Of a stretch of 12,612 nucleotides of DNA, positions 7,160 through 12,612 are shown piece after piece. Source of the stretch: an uncultured Terriglobus sp. Lineage in GTDB: Bacteria; Acidobacteriota; Terriglobia; Terriglobales; Acidobacteriaceae. Each line of letters opens with the position of its first letter. The stretch's first letter is position 1. Below the pieces are notes generated by a model. The model searched no databases, was not told the DNA's origin, and saw nothing but the letters and a program-made list of their open reading frames with translations. Location: assembly GCA_937859825.1 (NCBI GenBank), contig CALMAP010000288.1, forward strand, positions 7,327-19,938. The letters are read 5' to 3'. The translations under genes and the position numbers were made by a program.

Positions 7160-7759
7160 ATGAACGAGCTAAAGAAAAAAGGTGTAACGGGCAGGGTTGC
7201 CGAACGCATACTTTGGTTTGGTGCCCTGCTTTGCTTTGGGTTGGGTTCCATCACTCTTCTCAAGGCGATGCAGGTGAGGCACACTGCCGAGCAGCAATAT
7301 GATCCTGTAGCAAAAGCCGATCAGACGCCTGAGACCAAGCATGTCTCAGGTGGCGCACACATTGAAGGAAGACTCGAAATCCAAGCGCTGCACCTGTCTG
7401 CACCGATCCTTTCAGAATGCAGCGATGGTGCTCTCCGTCTCGGCAGCTGCCATGTAAAGGGCACTGCGACGGCTGGCGGCCTAGGCAATATGGGGGTGGC
7501 CGGGCACCGTGACGGCACCTTCCGGTCGCTCCGAAACATTCAGCACGGCCAGACCATCGACGTGTTTGGAAACGACGGTCACTTCCAGTACGCCGTAGAC
7601 ACCATGACGGTAGTGCCTGCCGACGACACCTCAGTGCTTGCGATTCGAGAGCAGCCAGAACTTACCCTAATTACCTGCTTCCCTTTCAATTACGTGGGAG
7701 CTGCTCCCAACCGCTTTATTGTTCATGCTCACTTGATTTCCGCTGACGGCGGACAGTAG
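7160..7759 (+). CDS. Sortase, class D-like transpeptidase
   Basis: Membrane-anchored cysteine transpeptidase that cleaves LPxTG-type signals between Thr and Gly. It has 199 residues from ATG 7160. A single membrane segment (ILWFGALLCFGLGSITLL) lies near residues 17-35, with the catalytic domain outside. The sortase triad is visible: His116 in GVAGHRDGTFR, Cys173 in TLITCFPF (the TLxTC motif) and Arg185 in PNRFIVHA. The frame is open back to an ATG at 7079, but that start would overlap the upstream gene by 70 bases and add a non-hydrophobic leader, so 7160 is preferred. No clear ribosome binding site precedes it; coupling to the LPQTG gene ending at 7148 is likely. The substrate just upstream suggests a dedicated pair. 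Its last 31 bases overlap, tail to tail, the glycosyltransferase gene on the other strand. Confidence 0.93.
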   Translation: MNELKKKGVTGRVAERILWFGALLCFGLGSITLLKAMQVRHTAEQQYDPVAKADQTPETKHVSGGAHIEGRLEIQALHLSAPILSECSDGALRLGSCHVKGTATAGGLGNMGVAGHRDGTFRSLRNIQHGQTIDVFGNDGHFQYAVDTMTVVPADDTSVLAIREQPELTLITCFPFNYVGAAPNRFIVHAHLISADGGQ

Positions 7760-8916
7760 TTGCTGGGCCTTTTAAGTAGCCTGCTGACCAGCGCTTCCTG
7801 CATGGTCGCCGCCCTTGCCTCCCACGTGGCCCCCAGACTCGCACGCCATCGCTCTTCTGACCTTCCGTCATCGAATCCGCAGGCGCGCAGAGCTTCCAGC
7901 GCAGCAACGGCCTCATCGGCACCGTTTACCAACGTAAGCAGCGGTTCCTTTCGTAACAGTTCTTCGAAGCCGCGCGTCGCAAGCATGGGACGGCAGGCAG
8001 CAAGATGCTCATAAAACCTTGTACTTGAACCGGAGTAGGTCGGTTCGCACCGTAAGTAGGGTAGGACCGCGACATGAAAACCTCGCGCATACCTGGCAAG
8101 CGAACCGTAGGGCTTTTTTCCGGGAAAACGGGTGTTCTCAGCCTGCTGAACCGATGCCCGTGCCAGGCGCTGCTCCTTGTCCGTGACCGGCATCGTTGTA
8201 GGTCCGACGAAGACCCACTGAAGCCAAGGTGTTTGCCTTACGATCGCCTGCAACAGCACCCAGTCCATATTTCCGGCCAGATTGCCGATGACACCGGCGA
8301 CAGGCCGCGGGTCGGCCGAAAACTCCTCAAGGACTGCCGGCCCAAGCGGAGGCTTCGCCAGCGTATTCCTTTGCCGGGTCGCGTTGGGAACAATGGTAAT
8401 TTTGCGCTCGTCGCATCCTTGCTGTTGCAGGTACTCTGCAAGACGAGCGGAGTTAGGACAGACAAGCGTGGCAGCAGCGCACATTCGTCGATCCAGCGAG
8501 GGCACGTCGATACCGCGCGCGCTCTCATATCGCGCAATCAGGTCGGTGAGCCAGTACACCACAGGGCCGGGCCAGCGTTCCGCAACCCCGGCGAAGTACG
8601 GCGTGGTGCAGACAAGAACATCTTCTAGCGCGTGCGTACTTACCTTGCGTATGTATTTCGCGAAACGCCTGTCGAAAAACGCCTTCAGCGATGCCGGTAG
8701 TCGCGCGTATCCGCTCGGCACTCGCAGAGTCTGCATCTGCAGGCCGGAAGCCGGAGCGGCGAGTGAGGTTACGTCTCCGGCGCCGAGCAGGGCCAGGTAA
8801 ATGCTGACTTCAGGAACCCAACCCGTGACCGGGGTGCTCTGACTTAGTGCAGAGGCCAACTCCTCGTCCAGCACATCGGAAATCTGCAGGATGTGCCAGC
8901 GCGGCGACAAATCCAT
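7729..8916 (-). CDS. Glycosyltransferase, divergent GT-B (GT4-like)
   Basis: Probably adds a sugar to the lipid-linked oligosaccharide in the cytoplasm. The 395-residue length fits a two-domain GT-B enzyme and there are no membrane segments. The second half carries the better signals: a Rossmann start GVIGNLAGNMDW (208-219), WVFVGPT (234-240), VAVLPYL (282-288) and SSTRFYEHLAACRPMLAT (297-314). The last matches the nucleotide-sugar-binding block usually seen as K-x-x-E-Y-L-A-x-G-x-P. The first half contains VVYWLTDLIARY (119-130), typical of this fold. The donor and linkage are not readable. The ATG at 8916 lies five bases after the upstream gene's TAG, so coupling is likely; no strong ribosome binding site is seen. 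It is the last gene of the - strand operon and its stop at 7729 lies inside the sortase gene, so any terminator must be within sortase coding DNA. Confidence 0.88.
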   Translation of the reverse strand: MDLSPRWHILQISDVLDEELASALSQSTPVTGWVPEVSIYLALLGAGDVTSLAAPASGLQMQTLRVPSGYARLPASLKAFFDRRFAKYIRKVSTHALEDVLVCTTPYFAGVAERWPGPVVYWLTDLIARYESARGIDVPSLDRRMCAAATLVCPNSARLAEYLQQQGCDERKITIVPNATRQRNTLAKPPLGPAVLEEFSADPRPVAGVIGNLAGNMDWVLLQAIVRQTPWLQWVFVGPTTMPVTDKEQRLARASVQQAENTRFPGKKPYGSLARYARGFHVAVLPYLRCEPTYSGSSTRFYEHLAACRPMLATRGFEELLRKEPLLTLVNGADEAVAALEALRACGFDDGRSEERWRASLGATWEARAATMQEALVSRLLKRPSNYCPPSAEIK

Positions 8917-8920
8917 CGAT

Positions 8921-10327
8921 CTAAGCTGCTTTCTTCACGATGTGCGATGCGTTCTCAAACGTCCGTACTCTTTCTTTGAGTACTGCATGGATTTGATGCA
9001 GGCGTGTACTCATCGCGCGTGGCGGGTTGTGGAGCGAGCCGGACAGCGCCAGCCCGCTGCCTTCTCCCAAGGGCAGATACACGGAATAGGTGGGCTCTCC
9101 ACTCATGATCTCGTTCACATATTTGAACTCCCGCCCGCCTATGTGCATGGTGACCTCACTGATATGCGGGTCTTCGTAGAGTTTGTGAAGTGCCCGCCAG
9201 CATTCCTCTGCCGTGGACGAACTCGAGAGGGCGTGGCGAAGTTCCTGCATCGTGATTTCGTCTGCCACGATGTTGCGGAGAGCTCCATTTTGCAGGACCT
9301 GCCGTACTGCGCGGAACTCAACGTACTCCAAGCGATGCACACCCAGCAGGATGATGATAAGGAACAGCGCCAGGATGACAATGTCGAACTCCTGTCTGCC
9401 GAAACTCTGCAGCAGCGCGAGCCCCGCGAACACCAGACAGCACCCATACAGGATGAGAGTGGCACGCCGAGTAGAAAAGCCTAGCGCGAGGATCCTGTGA
9501 TGAATGTGACCTCGATCGGCCTTGAAGATTGGCACCCTGCGTAAGTATCTGCGACTGATCGCCAACGTTACATCGATCAGGGGAAGCGCAAGCGCAAGCA
9601 GCGGACCGAGTAGCCCGAGGCCTACGCTATGAGTACTCCACACCATACCGAGGCACCCGAGGATGAACCCTATTGTCAGGCTGCCGGCATCACCCAGAAA
9701 GACAGATGCAGGCGCGAAGTTGTATCGCAGGAATCCAAGCAGAGCGCCGACCAGCGGAGCAGTGGCAAGCATAAGGCCGTAGTTATGATGCAACAGCGCG
9801 ACGACAAGGGTCGTTCCTGCCGCGAGAAGACTTACTCCAGAGGCCAAACCGTCCATGCCGTCGATCAGGTTCACTGCGTTCGTACACGCCAGCAGCCACA
9901 GAATGCTGATAAGAGCGCTTAACCACAAGGGTAAATATGGAAGCGTCAGATGCGCGCCGAGCGATACGGCGAAAACGGCAGCCAGGCACTGTCCGAACAA
10001 CTTATAGCGTGGACGCATATCGAACAGATCATCTGCCACGCCGATTGCAAAGATAAGCAAGGTAGCAGGAAAGACCGCCGTGATCAGAACGCGGTGTTGA
10101 ATATTGATCACGGAACCCGCCGGTCTTAACAGATAGGCTGCGGCGAAGGCGACGGCACATGCAAGCATGATGGCGATGCCGCCAGACCGGGGCGTTGGAT
10201 GGTCGTGCAGCTTGCGTTGGTCGTCCGGTAAATCCACCAGGCCAAGTTTTAGAAACAGGTCGCGGATACCGGGCGTAAGTAGCAAGCTTGCAAGGAACGA
10301 GGAGAAGAGAAGCGCTGCAATAATCAC
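8921..10327 (-). CDS. WecA/MraY-family polyprenyl-phosphate sugar-1-phosphate transferase with C-terminal extension
   Basis: Integral membrane enzyme that starts glycan assembly by moving a HexNAc-1-phosphate (WecA family: usually GlcNAc-1-P from UDP-GlcNAc) onto undecaprenyl phosphate. About ten or eleven membrane segments span residues 1-335. Family motifs are RKLHDHPTPRSGGIAI (38-53), GVADDLFD with Asp99-Asp100 (96-103), NAVNLIDGMDGLASG (150-164), FLGDAGS (210-216) and the His-rich DRGHIHHR (271-278). Ordinary WecA proteins are near 350-370 residues. Here a further 130 residues (about 337-468), soluble and mixed alpha/beta (EECWRALHKLYED, VTMHIGGREFKYV), follow the last membrane segment. 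I do not recognise that part. The start is GTG 10327; the ATG two bases earlier reads ATG-TGA. An AGGGAG ribosome binding site lies five bases upstream. Confidence 0.93.
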   Translation of the reverse strand: MIIAALLFSSFLASLLLTPGIRDLFLKLGLVDLPDDQRKLHDHPTPRSGGIAIMLACAVAFAAAYLLRPAGSVINIQHRVLITAVFPATLLIFAIGVADDLFDMRPRYKLFGQCLAAVFAVSLGAHLTLPYLPLWLSALISILWLLACTNAVNLIDGMDGLASGVSLLAAGTTLVVALLHHNYGLMLATAPLVGALLGFLRYNFAPASVFLGDAGSLTIGFILGCLGMVWSTHSVGLGLLGPLLALALPLIDVTLAISRRYLRRVPIFKADRGHIHHRILALGFSTRRATLILYGCCLVFAGLALLQSFGRQEFDIVILALFLIIILLGVHRLEYVEFRAVRQVLQNGALRNIVADEITMQELRHALSSSSTAEECWRALHKLYEDPHISEVTMHIGGREFKYVNEIMSGEPTYSVYLPLGEGSGLALSGSLHNPPRAMSTRLHQIHAVLKERVRTFENASHIVKKAA

Positions 10328-10332
10328 ATTTT

Positions 10333-10338
10333 CTCCCT
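10333..10338 (-). promoter_or_regulatory. Ribosome binding site AGGGAG for the WecA-like gene
   Basis: On the - strand AGGGAG is followed by AAAAT and then the GTG at 10325-10327, a five-base spacer. It supports GTG 10327 as the start. The 53-base gap before it also holds an imperfect inverted repeat, TAGGAAC (10350-10356) with GTTACCTA (10339-10346) on the - strand, one base bulged; its role is unknown. Confidence 0.5.
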
Positions 10339-10379
10339 ATAGGTAACTATGGGTTCCTATTGGTGAGGGTTGACCGCAC

Positions 10380-11570
10380 TTAGGGTACGGGTTGAGAGAG
10401 GGATATGGATTGGTTTTCCAGAGCAAAAGCAATGCGTGCCGTTCCGGCAGGCAGGTCGTAGTGCTGCAGCAAGGCCTCGCGCGCCCGTGCGCCGGCGGCA
10501 TGCACCTCCTCTTTGTGGTCGGCAAGGTAGCGCAAAAGGCGGCTGAGACCGGCGTGGTCTCCGTTGTCGATTTGCCATCCGCACCGGTGCTCGCGAATGT
10601 GAAGGGCCGGCGTAGCGTCCGCAGGACCCACGAAGAGGATGGGCCGTCCCGAAGCCATGATTCCGTAGACCTTGCTGGGTACAACGAGGCCCGAGCAGGA
10701 GTCGTACTGCAGCACCAGACCGATGTCTCCTATGGAAAGGCCCTCGCTTAGCTGGTCGCGCGGCACATAGCTACGCTCCTCCACAGACCGTATGTCGTAC
10801 ACCTCGACATACTGGCGCAACTCTTCCCGCCTGCTTCCACTGCCGACAAAGATGAAGCGAAAGCGTGGGTCGCTCTTCAACTCCAGTGCCGCGAGAGCGA
10901 AGGTGCGCACATCGTGGGCAAGCCCCAGATTGCCGGAGTAGAGAAGTACCAGTTCGTCCGGATTGCCTGAACGCGGCAGCGGACGGATCGCCTCGCTGTT
11001 CGACCAGTTCTCCGTAAGACGCATGTGGGCAGCGGGAATGCCGCGGCGCACCAGGCGCAGTGTCATGCACCGGCCCAGAGAAAGAATGCCGTCAGCATGT
11101 CTGCGGGAGCTGTCGGCCAGATATCCGACAACGCGGTCGATCACGCCACCGGCCTTGATGTAACCAAGATTCAGCGCGACATCCGGATAGATGTCCTGCT
11201 CCCAGATAAAGTGCCGCGAACCCCGCACTGATTTCACGGCCGTACCCACGAGCGAGATCAACGGCGGCGTCGTGAGCGACACCACCATATCGAACCGTGG
11301 CAGGGTAAGTGCGCGTAGCAACGCGAAAGGATAGAAGGAGAGGTACGATAGCAGCCGGCCTACCTTGCCACGCACAAATGCGAACCCGCTGACACGGTGT
11401 ATGGTCGCTGGCGGCGGTGCCGTGGCCGCCGTCGTCGCATAACCGCCCTTACTGCAGATCACGTGGACTTCGTGCCCTCGCGATGCAAGCGTCGCAGTCA
11501 GATCGCTCATCTGCTGGCTGGTGGCAGCGGAATCGGGCCAGAAAAACTGGTTCAGGAGCAGGATCTTCAC
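10380..11570 (-). CDS. GT4 glycosyltransferase, WbuB/WcaI-like
   Basis: Cytoplasmic GT-B enzyme adding a sugar to the exopolysaccharide repeat unit. The 396 residues show the GT4 layout. The N-terminal Rossmann part is MKILLLNQFFWPDSAATSQQ (1-20) with RGHEVHVI, followed by IWEQDIYPD (122-130), a block typical of WbuB-like members. The C-terminal part has LLYSGNLGLAHD (209-220), FIFVGSG (239-245), YVPRDQL (268-274) and GLVVPSKVYGIMASGRPIL (294-312), which binds the nucleotide sugar. WbuB in E. coli is linked to N-acetyl-L-fucosamine transfer, but that specificity cannot be claimed here. The start is GTG 11570, sharing GTGA with the stop of the acetyltransferase upstream, with AGGA seven bases before it. 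Confidence 0.93.
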   Translation of the reverse strand: MKILLLNQFFWPDSAATSQQMSDLTATLASRGHEVHVICSKGGYATTAATAPPPATIHRVSGFAFVRGKVGRLLSYLSFYPFALLRALTLPRFDMVVSLTTPPLISLVGTAVKSVRGSRHFIWEQDIYPDVALNLGYIKAGGVIDRVVGYLADSSRRHADGILSLGRCMTLRLVRRGIPAAHMRLTENWSNSEAIRPLPRSGNPDELVLLYSGNLGLAHDVRTFALAALELKSDPRFRFIFVGSGSRREELRQYVEVYDIRSVEERSYVPRDQLSEGLSIGDIGLVLQYDSCSGLVVPSKVYGIMASGRPILFVGPADATPALHIREHRCGWQIDNGDHAGLSRLLRYLADHKEEVHAAGARAREALLQHYDLPAGTARIAFALENQSISLSQPVP

Positions 11571-12157
11571 GCGGTCGTCCTGTCTGCGGTCGCGTGATCG
11601 CCTGCAATCACGCGCTCGCGAAGGTAAGTGGCAGGGTTGCCGGAAAACATCTGGAACTCGGGAATGGTGCCGCTAACGACGGACCCTGCGGCGGCGATTG
11701 CACCGCGTTCGAGCACCGCGCCAGGCAGCAGAATGCACCGTGCCGCGGCCCACGATCCGTCCTTGCACACGATCGGTCGCACGATCAGACCGAAGGCGGG
11801 GTCGCTCCAGTTATGGTTGCCGGTACACAGGTAAGCGCCCTGCGAGAGACACACGTCGTTGCCAAGCCGTACATCCGTGAGGTTGTCGATCCAGCAACCC
11901 TCGCCTATCCAGCAGTCGTTTCCGATGTGAAGGAACCAGGGGTACTTCACCCGTACACCCGGCTTGATCACGACGCCGTCGCCGATCTTTGCGCCGAACG
12001 CCCGCAGCAAACCTACCCTCAGAGCGGACGAGGGCAGCACGTAGGAAGCAACGACAGGCTCTCCAAAGAGGAACCAGGCAGTGCGCTTCCAGAATGGGCC
12101 CGGCCGGTACCAGGAGTTGTCGTAGTCCCTCAGCCGCACGGTCGGGCGCAGTGTCAC
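11567..12157 (-). CDS. WcaF-type hexapeptide-repeat acetyltransferase
   Basis: Soluble acetyl-CoA-dependent O-acetyltransferase expected to decorate a sugar of the exopolysaccharide, as WcaF does in colanic acid synthesis. The 196-residue length is normal for WcaF-like proteins. The N-terminal region (1-55) has the family's W-Y-R-P-G-PFWKR pattern. The left-handed beta-helix follows from about 56 to 178, with hexapeptide-type turns such as FGAKIGDGVVIKPGV, IGNDCWIGEGCWI and LGNDVCLSQGAYL. GNHNW contains His115, the expected catalytic base, and SGNPA (172-176) closes the helix. The start is GTG 12157, overlapping the upstream TGA as GTGA; GAGGT (12164-12168) sits six bases upstream. The precise sugar and position acetylated are not readable. 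Confidence 0.93.
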   Translation of the reverse strand: MTLRPTVRLRDYDNSWYRPGPFWKRTAWFLFGEPVVASYVLPSSALRVGLLRAFGAKIGDGVVIKPGVRVKYPWFLHIGNDCWIGEGCWIDNLTDVRLGNDVCLSQGAYLCTGNHNWSDPAFGLIVRPIVCKDGSWAAARCILLPGAVLERGAIAAAGSVVSGTIPEFQMFSGNPATYLRERVIAGDHATADRTTA

Positions 12158-12612
12158 CGCAGCACCTCACTCAAGCCCGGTTCGTCGCCACCGAGGCACC
12201 ACTGATAGACCTCGGCCATGCGTTCTGCCACACTGCTCCAGCTATAGTTCTTTTGGATAAACTTTTGCCCCTTCCGGCCAGATTCCGCATTCTGCTCTGT
12301 GCTCCTGCCGAGAACATTCGACAGGCTTTCCGTAATCGCGGGGGAGGAAGGCTGCGTCAACCAGCCCGCGCCGATTTCAGGGACCCACGGCATATTGCAC
12401 TGGGGAGTCAGCAGCACGGGCAGGCCAGCACCCATGGCTTCCAGCACGCTCATGCTCAGGCCTTCCGAGTGGGAGGGCAACACCAGGCATTCCGCCGCGG
12501 CCAGCGCACTCCACTTCATCTCGGTGCCAAGCATTCCCGTAAACAAAATGCTGTGCTGGATTCCATCGGAGATCGCGATTTCCTGAAGCGATGCGGCCAT
12601 TCCGTCAGAGTC
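12154..12612 (-). CDS. GT4 glycosyltransferase, C-terminal part (cut by window edge)
   Basis: Only the last 152 residues are visible. The frame stays open to the window end, and the ATG at 12600 is internal: the preceding codons read DSDG, fitting the G-P-D-x-D-G turn that precedes the second half of GT4 enzymes. The donor-binding region is complete, including FTGMLG, LVLPSHSEGLSMSVLEAMGAG with the E-x7-E pair, PVLLTPQC and WVPEIGAGWL. A GT-B fold enzyme of about 370-400 residues is expected, so roughly 220-250 residues lie beyond the right edge. It ends in TGA at 12154, overlapping the GTG start of the acetyltransferase, so the two are translationally coupled in the exopolysaccharide operon. 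The sugar specificity is unknown. Confidence 0.9.
   Translation of the reverse strand, partial: DSDGMAASLQEIAISDGIQHSILFTGMLGTEMKWSALAAAECLVLPSHSEGLSMSVLEAMGAGLPVLLTPQCNMPWVPEIGAGWLTQPSSPAITESLSNVLGRSTEQNAESGRKGQKFIQKNYSWSSVAERMAEVYQWCLGGDEPGLSEVLR

Noticed and set aside
11417..12205. Long + strand open frame (262 codons) opposite the acetyltransferase and WbuB-like genes
   Set aside because: It is antisense to two confidently identified genes, shows no domain, signal or membrane pattern, and has the composition expected of a GC-rich shadow frame.
1..12612. CRISPR arrays, tRNA or rRNA genes, insertion sequences, phage integration sites
   Set aside because: No regularly spaced repeats, tRNA-like cloverleaf, rRNA segment, transposase or terminal inverted repeats were seen on either strand.

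Overview
The window is GC-rich, densely coded bacterial DNA from a cell-surface polysaccharide region. I infer a member of the Acidobacteriota (Terriglobus/Granulicella/Edaphobacter-like). The reasons are the run of tandem 'W-x-x-P-x-x-I-x-Y-G-T-x-L' Ig-like repeats in a secreted protein, an LPxTG-tailed protein beside a sortase next to a Gram-negative-style (WecA/WcaF/WbuB) exopolysaccharide gene set, and frequent GTG starts. This assignment rests on family recognition and was not checked by a search.

Layout. The left half (132-7759) reads mostly on the + strand. It holds a membrane O-acyltransferase with a fused SGNH domain, an approximately 810-base gap containing a probable 59-residue membrane peptide gene on the - strand, and a 1089-residue secreted protein with a glycosidase-like N-terminal region and five Ig-like repeats. 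An LPQTG-anchored secreted protein follows, with its sortase 11 bases downstream. The right half (12612 down to 7729) is one tightly packed - strand operon. In transcription order it holds a GT-B glycosyltransferase cut by the window edge, a WcaF-type hexapeptide acetyltransferase, a WbuB-like GT4 glycosyltransferase, a WecA/MraY-type polyprenyl-phosphate sugar-1-phosphate transferase with an extra C-terminal domain, and a second, more divergent glycosyltransferase. Junctions are GTGA overlaps (twice), a 53-base gap with a strong ribosome binding site, and a 5-base gap. The operon ends inside the 3' end of the sortase gene (31-base tail-to-tail overlap).

How the genes may work together (inference). 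The WecA-like enzyme would load the first sugar phosphate onto the lipid carrier at the inner membrane. The three glycosyltransferases would extend the chain, WcaF and the AT3-SGNH protein would acetylate or otherwise acylate it, and the secreted glycosidase-like protein would act on a glycan outside the cell. The sortase/LPQTG pair looks like a dedicated one-substrate surface-anchoring unit. No flippase, polymerase or exporter lies in the window, so the locus must continue beyond the right edge or elsewhere.

The items most worth a second look are the unassigned catalytic-looking module of the 1089-residue protein, the sortase/substrate pair in an apparently diderm organism, the extra domain on the WecA-like enzyme, and a leader ahead of position 2940 with mutually exclusive hairpins.
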